Below, one piece after another: positions 8,816 through 17,074 of a DNA stretch of 64,000 nt. Position 1 is the stretch's first letter. The number at the start of each line of letters is the position of its first letter. The DNA comes from Bacillus mobilis (GTDB lineage: Bacteria > Bacillota > Bacilli > Bacillales > Bacillaceae_G). The notes beneath the pieces are model-generated. The model made no database searches, had not been told where the DNA came from, and saw only the letters and a program-made list of their open reading frames with translations. The translations under genes were made by a program, and so were the position numbers. Location: assembly GCF_001884045.1 (NCBI RefSeq), contig NZ_MACF01000070.1, positions 1 to 64,000 of the forward strand. Reading direction: 5' to 3'.

Positions 8816-9276
8816 TAACGATACACCCCTACTCTTTTCTCTAGTAAGTCCTGTAAACAATCCTCATGTTGTTGATTAAACAATGGTGGCATTTTGTTTA
8901 GCGGGAAAAACTTTAATTCCAACGTTTCATCACCGTCTACTTTTTGCTCTCCTCCGGCAATTAAGCATGAAAAGAATATTAAAATGGACTGGGCTTTGTC
9001 TCCATTTGGATACGCTTGAAAATATTTTGTATACACCCCGATAAGCTCATTTATTTCTACATCATAGCCTGTTTCTTCTTTTATTTCTCGAATCGCAGTT
9101 TCTGCGGCAGATTCTCCGATTTCCATTGCACCGCCAGGAAATCCCCAAGCATTAAAATCACCTCTTTTTTGCAGTAAAACTTCTCCATATTCATTCAACA
9201 CACAACCACCCGCAAAGTTTATGAAAACACAATCGTGTCCTACTTTTTCACGTAATTCTTTTATATAATTAGCCAT
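8815..9276 (-). CDS. NUDIX hydrolase
   Basis: 153 residues from the ATG at 9276 (MANYIKELREK). This start is chosen over the in-frame ATG at 9297 because AAAAGGGG sits 6-7 bases before it. The Nudix box is complete: GGAMEIGESAAETAIREIKE followed by ETG, matching GX5EX7REUXEEXGU. The preceding GFNAWGFPGG-like strand (FNAWGFPGGAMEIGE) places it with MutT-like enzymes that cleave nucleoside diphosphates linked to another moiety. The substrate cannot be predicted. It shares a bidirectional terminator with nadE and follows a small membrane-protein gene. Confidence 0.9.
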   Translation of the reverse strand: MANYIKELREKVGHDCVFINFAGGCVLNEYGEVLLQKRGDFNAWGFPGGAMEIGESAAETAIREIKEETGYDVEINELIGVYTKYFQAYPNGDKAQSILIFFSCLIAGGEQKVDGDETLELKFFPLNKMPPLFNQQHEDCLQDLLEKRVGVYR

Positions 9277-9306
9277 CATCTTCCCCTTTTCATACATCTT
9301 CTATCA

Positions 9307-9504
9307 TTATTTCTTATCTTTTTCAAGCAATTCAATAATTCGCTCTAGCTTCTTATTCATATGAATTACATGTTGTTTTTTTGCAGCGCTGTTTTGCAAT
9401 AACCTTCTAACAAACAAAGTAAATGATAGGAAAAACAAAACGATAAGTCCGATTATTAAACAAGTATATATCAATGTAAAAATATTATTTTCGAACAAAT
9501 TCAT
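9307..9504 (-). CDS. Small membrane protein, DUF4083-like
   Basis: 65 residues. One strongly hydrophobic segment (about residues 9-32) is followed by a basic stretch (VRRLLQNSAAKKQ) and a charged amphipathic C-terminus (MNKKLERIIELLEKDKK) that could form a short coiled coil. This layout matches the DUF4083 family of small Bacillus membrane proteins, whose function is unknown. AGGAAGG lies 13 bases upstream. It ends 10 bases before the ATG at 9297 of the NUDIX frame, so the two are probably co-transcribed. Confidence 0.7.
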   Translation of the reverse strand: MNLFENNIFTLIYTCLIIGLIVLFFLSFTLFVRRLLQNSAAKKQHVIHMNKKLERIIELLEKDKK

Positions 9505-9569
9505 TCAGATTCCACATCCTTCCTTTTTGTATTTTATCACACAATTCTGTTTTTTGAAGTGATACATAA

Positions 9570-9602
9570 TAAAAAGAGCACCTTTTACAGATGCTCTTTT
9601 TC
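9570..9602 (-). terminator. Terminator of the transglutaminase-like gene
   Basis: AAAAAGAGCA / TGCTCTTTTT inverted repeat with an 11-base loop, immediately after the stop at 9608. It ends in a T run on the minus strand. Confidence 0.85.
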
Positions 9603-9607
9603 ATTGA

Positions 9608-10768
9608 TTAATAGGTAAATGTAATTGTCGCTAATGAATAATCTGCCATCGCACTATAAGGTGCTACTTGATAAGATACACGCTTTGCACCTTTTGGCCA
9701 ATTTATTTCATTTAATACTTTCTTTATATCTTGCATTGTTCCATCCATAGATTGCTTATATCGTACTTCTACCTTCTCTGGCTTAGAAGCGAATTGTTGC
9801 TGTAATTTCTTCTTAAATTCACTGTAATTGTCTGCCCCGTATTGTGCAGATAAGTATTTTAAGTTTGTTTCTTTTAACATTTGTTCATATGCAGTAGTCT
9901 TTGAGCTACCCGCTTTTATTTTGTTTGTTAATTCACCAAAGTAACTTGTAGTTGCTGCTGGATATTTACTGCGATCCCATTCGTGATCTTTACTTAATTG
10001 CTCATCAGACATATTAAAATATGAATATGTTACGCGCCCAGCTTTATCCGGTACTGGATCATCGAATGTTGTATCAAGATGATACCATTTGTTTTCAATG
10101 TTCACTATATTCCATGCGTGAGCTTGTCCATTCCCTGTACCTGTTACAATATGGTTTTGAATACCTGCTTCTTTTAGCAATTCATATGTTAATAACGTAT
10201 ATCCTTGGCAAACGGCAGAACGATTCGCTAATGCTTCATATGCTGTATACGCTTTATAAGACGTATCATAAGATACATGTTTTACAACGTAATCATGAAT
10301 CGCTTTTACTTTCTCATGCTCGTCCATTCCAGGTTTTACAATTGAACCGATAATTGCTTTTGCCTGTGATTTTACATATTGTGTTTGCTCTTTTGATTCA
10401 CGGTATTTCACTTGCAGTGTAAACGTATAGTTTCCTGGTAACCCTTTAATAGAATATTTAGTAGAGGCTACATTATATTTTACATACTCATCTGCATCTA
10501 CAATTTTATTAAACTCGCCATACAATTGGTCCATAACATTTCTAGCATTTCTATCTTTCGTTTTATATGTGATTGTAATATTTTCTTCTCGATTATCAAC
10601 CTGTTTTTTTAATTCTTTTCTGAAATCATTTAATAGCTTTGCATCTGATTGTGTTGTCGCTACAGTCGGATTCGTAGCTGCATAAGATACCGTTGACGCG
10701 TGTAAGCCTCCCATTACTATAGTTGAACAAAGCAGGGTAGCTGTCACATACTTACTTGTCTTTCCCAT
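9608..10768 (-). CDS. Secreted transglutaminase-like cysteine protein
   Basis: 386 residues with a Sec signal peptide (basic MGKTSKYVT, hydrophobic core, probable cut after VSYA around residue 31). The middle carries a transglutaminase-core fold. The catalytic Cys lies in NRSAVCQGYTLLTYE, the His in GQAHAWNIVNI, and the Asp in WYHLDTTFDDP, so the triad is complete. The family includes transglutaminase-like peptidases of the cell surface; actual cross-linking or proteolysis is unproven. The N-terminal ~150 and C-terminal ~100 residues are beta-rich and unrecognised. It is a single gene with its own terminator and a long inverted repeat in the promoter region. Confidence 0.87.
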   Translation of the reverse strand: MGKTSKYVTATLLCSTIVMGGLHASTVSYAATNPTVATTQSDAKLLNDFRKELKKQVDNREENITITYKTKDRNARNVMDQLYGEFNKIVDADEYVKYNVASTKYSIKGLPGNYTFTLQVKYRESKEQTQYVKSQAKAIIGSIVKPGMDEHEKVKAIHDYVVKHVSYDTSYKAYTAYEALANRSAVCQGYTLLTYELLKEAGIQNHIVTGTGNGQAHAWNIVNIENKWYHLDTTFDDPVPDKAGRVTYSYFNMSDEQLSKDHEWDRSKYPAATTSYFGELTNKIKAGSSKTTAYEQMLKETNLKYLSAQYGADNYSEFKKKLQQQFASKPEKVEVRYKQSMDGTMQDIKKVLNEINWPKGAKRVSYQVAPYSAMADYSLATITFTY

Positions 10769-10792
10769 CTCGTCACTCCTTACATTCTATAA

Positions 10793-10846
10793 CTATACGA
10801 AAAAAGTATCGTATAGTTTCAGAGTATACAATACTTTTTCGTATAG
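10793..10846 (-). promoter_or_regulatory. Long inverted repeat upstream of the transglutaminase-like gene
   Basis: Arms CTATACGAAAAAAGTAT (10793-10809) and ATACTTTTTCGTATAG (10831-10846) are complementary apart from one extra A. Smaller copies of the same words (CGTATAG, TATAC) lie between them. The repeat ends 24 bases before the start codon. It could be a regulator's double operator or a leader hairpin. Confidence 0.55.
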
Positions 10847-10878
10847 GTCATATGAGATTATGCATATTTAACATTGTA

Positions 10879-10911
10879 AAAAGGCTGTTCTTTCTACAAG
10901 AACAACCTTCT
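10879..10911 (-). terminator. Terminator of the YwqG-like gene
   Basis: AAGGTTGTTCTT / AAGAACAGCCTTTTT on the minus strand around a 5-base loop, a few bases after the stop codon. Confidence 0.85.
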
Positions 10912-10914
10912 TCA

Positions 10915-11667
10915 TTAACAAGTTTGTAATACACAACATGTATTTTCAAAACGTCGATTTTTCAAGTCTTCATTTCCAATACAGAAATAAAGCATCCCTA
11001 AATCTCCCCACATCATATTACAATTTTTAGTATCTGAATCAATTTGGAGTAAAAGCGTCATTTGCTGCGGGTTTATGTCCATATATTGTCCAGTCTCGTA
11101 CAATACCTCATCTTGTACAGAGAATGGCTCACCAAACATTTGATGGTTATCGTAGTTGTCTGGAATTAGTTCTTCAAGCAATTGTAAGAATCGATCTGAA
11201 TCAGCCTCATCTTCAATGAACAGCTCTGGCAATTTATATGTCAGTTCAAAAGTAGTTGCACACTGGCTATAATTCGTTTGGAATCCATCTGCTCTTTGTA
11301 ATTGCTCTACAGGAACATCATAATAAAGTACACGTCCCGCTTCAGCTGGGTTCACATCTTCTTCAAAGTAATTTTCAATGCTAAAGAAATATAACATCCC
11401 CGTCTTAGGAAGATTATGATCCATACCAACATTTTGTAAATCATTTAAATTAAATTGAGCGATAAATTGTAATGGATTTCCTTTGTGCACTGGGTATTCA
11501 AATGAATCTGGTAAATCAGGAACGCCGCCCATTTTCGAACTACCTATCGCTACTGTTTCCGCCTGCTTTGGCACAACTTTCACACAAGGAAATACAGTAT
11601 GAATAAGTTCCTCTTTCAAATGTGTCAGCCCATATTTATCAATTAATACTTCAATTTTATTTTTCAT
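10915..11667 (-). CDS. YwqG-like DUF1963 protein
   Basis: 250 residues. The conserved DUF1963 features are present: SKMGGVPDLPDSFEYP near residues 45-60, then PLQFIAQFNLNDL, GMLYFFS, and near the end MMWGDLGMLYFCI. The family is cytoplasmic and often sits with toxin-immunity or cell-wall genes (B. subtilis YwqG), but its biochemical role is unknown. There is no signal peptide or membrane segment. Spacing to its neighbours and its own terminator suggest a single-gene unit. Confidence 0.85.
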   Translation of the reverse strand: MKNKIEVLIDKYGLTHLKEELIHTVFPCVKVVPKQAETVAIGSSKMGGVPDLPDSFEYPVHKGNPLQFIAQFNLNDLQNVGMDHNLPKTGMLYFFSIENYFEEDVNPAEAGRVLYYDVPVEQLQRADGFQTNYSQCATTFELTYKLPELFIEDEADSDRFLQLLEELIPDNYDNHQMFGEPFSVQDEVLYETGQYMDINPQQMTLLLQIDSDTKNCNMMWGDLGMLYFCIGNEDLKNRRFENTCCVLQTC

Positions 11668-11792
11668 ACATTCTCCTTACATTTACATACTTATTTGTAT
11701 CATCGCACAAAGATTATACTCCATTCTTTGTAAAAACGACAAGCCTTCAAAAAAACGGGCTCTTCCATCATACGCGAACAAGTTAAAAAAAG

Positions 11793-11801
11793 CATAGTAT
11801 A
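11793..11801 (+). promoter_or_regulatory. Possible sporulation-sigma -10 element before the YjcZ-like gene
   Basis: CATAGTATA fits the sigma-E/sigma-K -10 pattern CATANNNTA and lies about 90 bases before the ATG. The -35 spacing is not convincing, so this is tentative. Confidence 0.3.
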
Positions 11802-11891
11802 CATTGTTCCTACAAACACGATAGTTCATTATTTCTTCCAGTACATTTTCCCCTCGTTCATTTTTATTTTTAATTTAAGGAGGAATTCCAC

Positions 11892-12038
11892 ATGGGTTAC
11901 GGATATAGTTGCGGCGGTTACGGTTACGGCGGTAGTTGTGGTGGATGTGGTTATGGAGGTTTCGCTTTATTAATCGTTTTATTTATCCTTCTAATCATCA
12001 TCGGAGCTAGCTGTTGGGGCGGCTTTGTAGGCTGCTAG
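11892..12038 (+). CDS. YjcZ-family sporulation-associated small membrane peptide
   Basis: 48 residues, located by reading the sequence directly. The first half is Gly/Tyr/Cys-rich ([20 protein letters not shown]). The second half is one hydrophobic segment ([16 protein letters not shown]) ending in SCWGGFVGC. This is the signature of the YjcZ/sporulation small-protein family found in many copies in Bacillus. An excellent AAGGAGG (11877-11883) lies 8 bases before the ATG, and an intrinsic terminator follows 20 bases after the stop, so it is a complete single-gene unit. The role is unknown; a membrane location during sporulation is inferred from the family. Confidence 0.88.
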   Translation: MGYGYSCGGYGYGGSCGGCGYGGFALLIVLFILLIIIGASCWGGFVGC

Positions 12039-12057
12039 TAAATTTAAAAACTATTGT

Positions 12058-12087
12058 AAAAAAGCACGTACAATACGTGCTTTTTTG
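12058..12087 (+). terminator. Terminator of the YjcZ-like gene
   Basis: AAAAAAGCACGTA / TACGTGCTTTTTT perfect stem with a 3-base loop and a T run. Confidence 0.9.
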
Positions 12088-12125
12088 CCATTTCTAAATC
12101 TTTTATTCGAAAGGAAGTATGTTTA

Positions 12126-13091
12126 ATGAAAATTGATGGTGTTTTTGAAGGAGGCGGTGTACGCGGAATTGCGCATGTAGGGGCAATTTGCGCGTTAGCT
12201 GAAAAAGGCTATGAATGGGAGCGTGTAGCTGGAACATCAGCTGGTTCCATTATCGCAGCGCTCCTAGCAGCAGGATATTCTTGTTCAGAGTTAAAAACAA
12301 TTATAACTGATATTGATTATAATAAATTTACGAAAAAAACCTTTATTGACAGAATCCCGTTTATCGGCAAAGGATTAAGTGCATGGACTACTCTTGGTAT
12401 TTACTCTAATGTTTTTATAGAAGAATGGATTGAAGAATTACTTCGAAAAAAAGGAGTTCACTTATTTACTGATTTACCTGATTTAAATAAGCTTAAAATT
12501 ATCGCTTCTGATATAAGTAATGGTAAAATGGTTGTCTTCCCCGATGATTTGCCAAACTACGGATTTTTAAATTATCGCTTCTCTATTGCTAAAGCTGTAA
12601 GAATGAGTAGTACAATCCCCTTCTTCTTTGAACCGGTAAAATGGAGAACCCCAAAATGGAAACAACCTTGTTATATGGTTGATGGAGGGATTTTAAGTAA
12701 TTATCCTATTTGGATTTTCGACTCACCTACCTCTCCTCGCTGGCCAACTTTTGGGTTTCATTTCGTAAAAGATGAGATTCAAGCTGATCCTGCCCACTAT
12801 AACGAGCCTATCTCCATGTTTAAAGGGCTATTTAAAACAATGATGCAAGCCCATGATTTACGTCATTTAGATAAGGAATCAAAAGCAAGAACAATTACAA
12901 TTCCAACTGGGTCCATTACAAGTACAAACTTCGATTTAACAAAGGAAGAAAAAGAGTGGCTTTACAATTCTGGTTATAACGCCGCAAATAAGTTTTTACA
13001 ATCTTGGAACTTCAGACAATATATTGATGCATATAGAAATGGAAATCAGGACCGAGCAACAAATCGGTATTTCCGTCAACTTGACTCATAA
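12126..13091 (+). CDS. Patatin-like phospholipase family protein
   Basis: 321 residues. It shows the oxyanion motif EGGGVRGIAH (8-17), the nucleophile elbow GTSAG with Ser38, and the catalytic Asp186 in VDGGI, so the Ser-Asp dyad is intact. There is no signal peptide. Bacterial patatin-like proteins are lipid acyl hydrolases acting on phospholipids or other acyl esters. GGAAG precedes the ATG by about 9 bases. It lies between two strong terminators, hence monocistronic. Whether it acts on self membranes, storage lipid or something else is not indicated. Confidence 0.92.
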   Translation: MKIDGVFEGGGVRGIAHVGAICALAEKGYEWERVAGTSAGSIIAALLAAGYSCSELKTIITDIDYNKFTKKTFIDRIPFIGKGLSAWTTLGIYSNVFIEEWIEELLRKKGVHLFTDLPDLNKLKIIASDISNGKMVVFPDDLPNYGFLNYRFSIAKAVRMSSTIPFFFEPVKWRTPKWKQPCYMVDGGILSNYPIWIFDSPTSPRWPTFGFHFVKDEIQADPAHYNEPISMFKGLFKTMMQAHDLRHLDKESKARTITIPTGSITSTNFDLTKEEKEWLYNSGYNAANKFLQSWNFRQYIDAYRNGNQDRATNRYFRQLDS

Positions 13092-13133
13092 TACTATTAT
13101 TTTCATATGAGAACACGTAACACTTTCAAAAAA

Positions 13134-13170
13134 AATAAGCCTAGTAATATCATATATTACTAGGCTTATT
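13134..13170. terminator. Bidirectional terminator after the patatin gene
   Basis: AATAAGCCTAGTAATAT / ATATTACTAGGCTTATT, perfect 17-bp arms with a CAT loop. It lies between convergent units, with an A run before it and a T-rich stretch after it. Confidence 0.9.
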
Positions 13171-13198
13171 TACTTCCTACATAATTATTATACGTTGT

Positions 13199-13366
13199 TT
13201 AAGGATACGTTAACCCTTCCGCTTCCTCCGCAGTAATAACAGTGTATCGATTTCCTGTTCGCAATCCTAACAATTCTGCTTTTTCAATTGCATCCTGCAT
13301 CGTTTCTGCATAAGCAGCTAAATATTTTTCTCCATTAATAATTTGGCAAATTACATATTGTTTCAT
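13199..13366 (-). CDS. Small uncharacterised protein, co-transcribed with the MocR regulator
   Basis: 55 residues, located by reading the minus strand. It has a strong AAGAGGAGA ribosome site before ATG (13366) and starts only 12 bases after the stop of the MocR-type gene. The protein (MKQYVICQIINGEKYLAAYA, then an acidic helix and a short strand) has a beta-alpha-beta look and no signal or membrane segment. I recognise no domain. Close coupling to the regulator suggests they share an operon; function unknown. Confidence 0.7.
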   Translation of the reverse strand: MKQYVICQIINGEKYLAAYAETMQDAIEKAELLGLRTGNRYTVITAEEAEGLTYP

Positions 13367-13378
13367 TACTTTCTCCTC

Positions 13379-14824
13379 TTACTTTTTCATTAATTGTGCA
13401 AGTTTTTTTATACCTATTTCAATTTCTTCTAACGTTGCGTATGAATAGGATAGACGCAAAAATTGGTTTGCACTTCTATCATACAGAGTACCTGGATTTA
13501 ATAAAATCTTTTCTTTCAATGCTTTGTCAAATAAGCTACGGTTCGAAACGGGTACATTCATATGTAACCAAATGTAAAAACCACCTGACGGTTCATACCA
13601 AGTTGCTATATCACGACAATATTTCTCTAACATTTGTATCATAAAATCTCTGCGCTTTTTCAACTTAGTTCTTACAAACTGTAAATGTTCATCATACGAT
13701 CCATCTGCAAACCATTCCGCTGCAATTTGTTGGGATATAGAACTTGAACCATAATCTGTTTGCATTTTTATATCTGCCAATCTTTGAATGACTGGCTCTG
13801 ATCCAACAATCCATCCAATTCTTAATCCTGGACTAATGACTTTAGACATACTCCCAATATGTAGTACAATCCCATTTTTATCATATGCTTTTAAAGGCTT
13901 TGAAACAGGTTCATCAAACCATAAGTCTTGATACACCGCGTCCTCTATAATAGGCAATCCAATTTCGTTACATACTTCCATAACCTCTATTCGTTTCTTT
14001 TCGTTCATACTAAAGTTCGTCGGATTATGAAAAGACGGGATTGTATATAAAATAGATGCATTAAATTGCTTCCTATATTTCGTAATATATGATGTATGTA
14101 AACCATTCTCATCCATCGGTATACCAATTAAGCGCATTCCTGCTGATTGAAAAACATTAAGAGAATATAAATAAGATGGTTTTTCTAATAAAATAGATGC
14201 CCCCTTTGGAAGAAGCCCCATAGAAATAAGTTGCAAAGCTTGAATTGCTCCTGAAACAATTAATATAGAATCAGGAGTTACATATACACCATGTCCTTTT
14301 AAATAGTCCGCAATTTTCTTCCTTAAATAGAAATTCCCTTTCGGTTCTTCATACCCAAGTACCATGCTCGACTTTAAAAGCTTATTCATAATATCTTTCA
14401 TCTTTTTTTCAGGTAAAAGACTTGGCGCGAGCTCACCTGTTCCTAAACGAATTACATGCGGATAAAATTCAGCTTGATTAATCTCTTGAATAGCAGGAAG
14501 GTTCGGATAATGAAGTCCTGTTTCTACGTAAGACTGCCAATTAGGTGGCGGGGCGTAAGCTAAGGTGTTCACATTATTATTTACAACAATTGTTCCTTTC
14601 CTGCCATTCCCTTCAATGTATCCCTTTGCCACTAGCTCATCAAAAGCCATTACAATTGTACTCCGGTTCACACCAAATGTATGTGCCAAATCTCTTTGTG
14701 AAGGTAATTTCGTTCCAACAGTCCATTCTCCATTAACGATTCTTTCTTTTATATACGTTTCTATTTGTTTATACAGAGGTGTCGCTATAGATATATTCGG
14801 TTTCCAAACGAATCTTTCCATCAT
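13379..14824 (-). CDS. MocR-type regulator (GntR HTH fused to aminotransferase-like PLP domain)
   Basis: 481 residues. Residues ~12-80 are a GntR winged helix (IKERIVNGEWTVGTKLPSQR, then DLAHTFGVNRSTI). Residues ~110-480 are a class I aminotransferase fold with the PLP lysine in GSMSKVISPGLRIGW. MocR regulators use PLP or amino-acid derivatives as effectors. The gene is divergent from a LysE-type exporter, and the 112-base gap between them holds an inverted repeat, so control of the exporter and itself is a reasonable inference. The start could be either of two adjacent ATGs after AAGGTGAT. Confidence 0.92.
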   Translation of the reverse strand: MMERFVWKPNISIATPLYKQIETYIKERIVNGEWTVGTKLPSQRDLAHTFGVNRSTIVMAFDELVAKGYIEGNGRKGTIVVNNNVNTLAYAPPPNWQSYVETGLHYPNLPAIQEINQAEFYPHVIRLGTGELAPSLLPEKKMKDIMNKLLKSSMVLGYEEPKGNFYLRKKIADYLKGHGVYVTPDSILIVSGAIQALQLISMGLLPKGASILLEKPSYLYSLNVFQSAGMRLIGIPMDENGLHTSYITKYRKQFNASILYTIPSFHNPTNFSMNEKKRIEVMEVCNEIGLPIIEDAVYQDLWFDEPVSKPLKAYDKNGIVLHIGSMSKVISPGLRIGWIVGSEPVIQRLADIKMQTDYGSSSISQQIAAEWFADGSYDEHLQFVRTKLKKRRDFMIQMLEKYCRDIATWYEPSGGFYIWLHMNVPVSNRSLFDKALKEKILLNPGTLYDRSANQFLRLSYSYATLEEIEIGIKKLAQLMKK

Positions 14825-14842
14825 ATCACCTTATATTCTTTT

Positions 14843-14864
14843 TGGTTGGTAACCTCCCCAACCA
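14843..14864. promoter_or_regulatory. Operator-like dyad between the MocR and LysE genes
   Basis: TGGTTGG (14843-14849) and CCAACCA (14858-14864) form a perfect 7-bp inverted repeat in the divergent promoter region. MocR regulators usually bind such intergenic sites next to their target, so this is the best candidate operator. Confidence 0.5.
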
Positions 14865-14936
14865 TATGGATGGATACAAATTTTCATTTCTTCTATACAA
14901 TATACACTATCATAATAAATTTAAATAGGAGGTAAT

Positions 14937-15554
14937 ATGATGAGTGAAGCAATTATTCATGGTATCATTCTTGCATTTGGTCTTATCATTCCATTAGGTG
15001 TCCAAAATATTTTCGTCTTTAACCAAGGTGTGAGCCAACCAAACATTTGGAGAGCAGCTCCTGTAGTATTAACTGCCTCTATATGTGATACGTTACTCAT
15101 ATTAATTGCAGTGCAGGGTGTCTCCCTTGTACTCCTTACTTTTTCTTGGCTAACTAACACGTTATATATAATTGGATTTTTCTTTCTCCTATATATGGGC
15201 TTTGTTATTTGGAAAAGTAACCCTTCCAACGATATAAAACAAGAAAACAACATGCCATTAAAAAAGCAAATCCTTTTCGCTGCATCGGTTTCATTATTAA
15301 ATCCACATGCAATTTTAGATACAATCGGTGTAATTGGAACAAATTCTATTCAATACATAGGAAGTGAGAAATGGGCTTTCACACTGGCAACTATTATCGT
15401 TTCTTGGGTTTGGTTTATATGCTTAGCTTTAGCGGGGAAATTTCTAAAAAGAATAGACTCAACTGGAAAGACAATCGTATTATTAAATAAGTTTTCGGGT
15501 CTCATCATATGGGGTGTCGCACTTTATATGTTAACACAAGTGATTTATTCTTAA
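14937..15554 (+). CDS. LysE/ArgO-type amino-acid exporter
   Basis: 205 residues with about six hydrophobic segments and the LysE-family start (GIILAFGLIIPLGVQNIFVF), followed by CDTLLILIAVQG and NPHAILDTIGVIG, all typical of LysE/ArgO. It should export basic or other amino acids, or small analogues, at the cytoplasmic membrane. An ideal AGGAGG precedes the ATG. It is divergent from a MocR regulator that probably controls it, and it ends at a bidirectional terminator shared with the convergent MFS gene. Confidence 0.93.
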   Translation: MMSEAIIHGIILAFGLIIPLGVQNIFVFNQGVSQPNIWRAAPVVLTASICDTLLILIAVQGVSLVLLTFSWLTNTLYIIGFFFLLYMGFVIWKSNPSNDIKQENNMPLKKQILFAASVSLLNPHAILDTIGVIGTNSIQYIGSEKWAFTLATIIVSWVWFICLALAGKFLKRIDSTGKTIVLLNKFSGLIIWGVALYMLTQVIYS

Positions 15555-15561
15555 TGAACGA

Positions 15562-15602
15562 AAGAGAATTGCATGATCTATAAAACATCGTGCAATTCTC
15601 TT
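15562..15602. terminator. Bidirectional terminator between the LysE and MFS genes
   Basis: AAGAGAATTGCATGAT / ATCGTGCAATTCTCTT, 16-bp arms with one G-U type pair and a 9-base loop, lying between convergent genes. Confidence 0.8.
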
Positions 15603-15607
15603 ACAAA

Positions 15608-16837
15608 TTATGAAGTAGGTTCCGGTTCCGGTTTTACGTTCTTTGCATCTTTTGCTGGTTTAATCCAAATGATCGCTATAACAGCACCAATACCAGCGAA
15701 TATACTGGTTAAATAAAACACTTCATGGTCAGCACCTTTCATGAAAAAAGAGTATAGAGGTGGTCCAGCTGCTACACCGATAAATCGCATGGAACTATAA
15801 AATGACGTAACTGTCCCCCTTTGCTCCTTTTCAATCCCTTGTGTAATTAAAGCATCTAAACATGGGAGTGCCATACCAATTCCGATTCCCATAACAACGA
15901 GACAAAGAATTAGTAAATAGATTCCTTTTATAAATAAAGGAATAATGACTGAAGCAGAAGCCATTAAAAATCCAATATAAATACACTTCTTCATCACATT
16001 TTGATTATCTCCAATTTTTTTACCGGCCATATATGAACTAAGTGAGAGTACAAGTAACGGGATAGCGAGTACACACCCTTTCCATATACCATGAATGTCA
16101 TACTTTGATTCCAGTATAGTCGACAAATAAAAGAGAATTCCGAATAAAATAAGCATAATAATTGCACCTAATACAAAAATGGCAATCAACCATCTTCCCT
16201 TTTCTCGAAACGTAGAGAGAATAGATTTTATAAACTCTTTAAGTGGTGGTACTTCTCCTTCTTGTTTCTTTGCCTTTACTAGAACAAGTAATAAAACAAT
16301 TGCTACTACACATAAAACCGGAATCGCCCAAAATGGTAAGAACCATACAATGGCAGCAAGAGCAGATCCTAAAATAGGGCTCAGCACTTTTCCAAATGTA
16401 TTGGATGTTTCAATGATTCCTAAACCTGTACTAACTTGTTTTTCATCTTTGTATAAATCACCAACACACGGTATAACAACTGGCATTGCACCAGCAGCAC
16501 CAATACCTTGAATCGCTCTACCAATCAATATCCAAGTGTAGGGATTATCAACTTTCCAAGATACCCAACCAGTTATCGCTCCTCCTATAGCCGCAATCAG
16601 CAAACTCGGAACCATTACCATCTTTCGTCCCCATCTATCTGATAAATAACCAGCAATCGGTATAAGTAAAATGGCTACAATAGAGTAAATTGTAATAATC
16701 ATGGATACTTGAAATGATGAAATATGTAACTTCTTTTCGATAGTCGGTAGGATTGGAATGAGCATTGAATTCCCTAATGTCATAACAAGTGGAACTGATG
16801 CAAGCGCAATTAAACAACAGTTTTCTTTTTTTAACAT
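15608..16837 (-). CDS. MFS multidrug-type efflux transporter
   Basis: 409 residues with about twelve membrane segments. MFS motif A GYLSDRWGRKM lies between segments 2 and 3, and a motif-C-like stretch (GLGIIETSNTFGKVLSPILG) lies in segment 5, which points to a drug/proton antiporter of the DHA1 (Bmr/TetA-like) type. The C-terminus is a short charged tail (AKDAKNVKPEPEPTS). The substrate is unknown. AAAGGG lies upstream of the ATG. A strong hairpin 40 bases before the start could take part in leader control of expression. Confidence 0.9.
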   Translation of the reverse strand: MLKKENCCLIALASVPLVMTLGNSMLIPILPTIEKKLHISSFQVSMIITIYSIVAILLIPIAGYLSDRWGRKMVMVPSLLIAAIGGAITGWVSWKVDNPYTWILIGRAIQGIGAAGAMPVVIPCVGDLYKDEKQVSTGLGIIETSNTFGKVLSPILGSALAAIVWFLPFWAIPVLCVVAIVLLLVLVKAKKQEGEVPPLKEFIKSILSTFREKGRWLIAIFVLGAIIMLILFGILFYLSTILESKYDIHGIWKGCVLAIPLLVLSLSSYMAGKKIGDNQNVMKKCIYIGFLMASASVIIPLFIKGIYLLILCLVVMGIGIGMALPCLDALITQGIEKEQRGTVTSFYSSMRFIGVAAGPPLYSFFMKGADHEVFYLTSIFAGIGAVIAIIWIKPAKDAKNVKPEPEPTS

Positions 16838-16877
16838 GTTGGCTTCGGAACCCTTTCATCGTATATTTCTTACCATA

Positions 16878-16923
16878 TAATAGCCCTGCTGGAACGTAAT
16901 TTTTCATTCCACCAGGGCTATTA
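16878..16923 (-). promoter_or_regulatory. Leader hairpin of the MFS transporter gene
   Basis: TAATAGCCCTGCTGGAA (16878-16894) and TTCCACCAGGGCTATTA (16907-16923): 17-bp arms with one mismatch and a 12-base loop. No T run follows on the minus strand, so it does not look like a terminator. A short ATG frame (MKNYVPAGLLYGKKY) begins in the loop. This resembles leaders of inducible drug-efflux genes, but that is inference. Confidence 0.5.
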
Positions 16924-17025
16924 CATCTTTACTACTTCCCATTCACAACAAAAGAAATTGGGGAAAATATAGTATTATTTCTATTCTTTGAATCCAGTTC
17001 GCAATATATCCATACCAATTAATTG

Positions 17026-17056
17026 AAAAAAAAAGAAAGGAAGAATCCTTCCTTTC
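17026..17056 (-). terminator. Terminator of the SASP gene
   Basis: GAAAGGAAG / CTTCCTTTC, perfect 9-bp stem followed by nine T on the minus strand, shortly after the stop at 17075. Confidence 0.9.
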
Positions 17057-17074
17057 TCCTATAACCTTCTACAA

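Noticed and set aside
16635-16907. 90-codon frame overlapping the MFS start
   Set aside because: Most of it is an out-of-frame shadow of the transporter gene. Only the first ~15 codons, in the leader hairpin, are of possible interest and are noted there.
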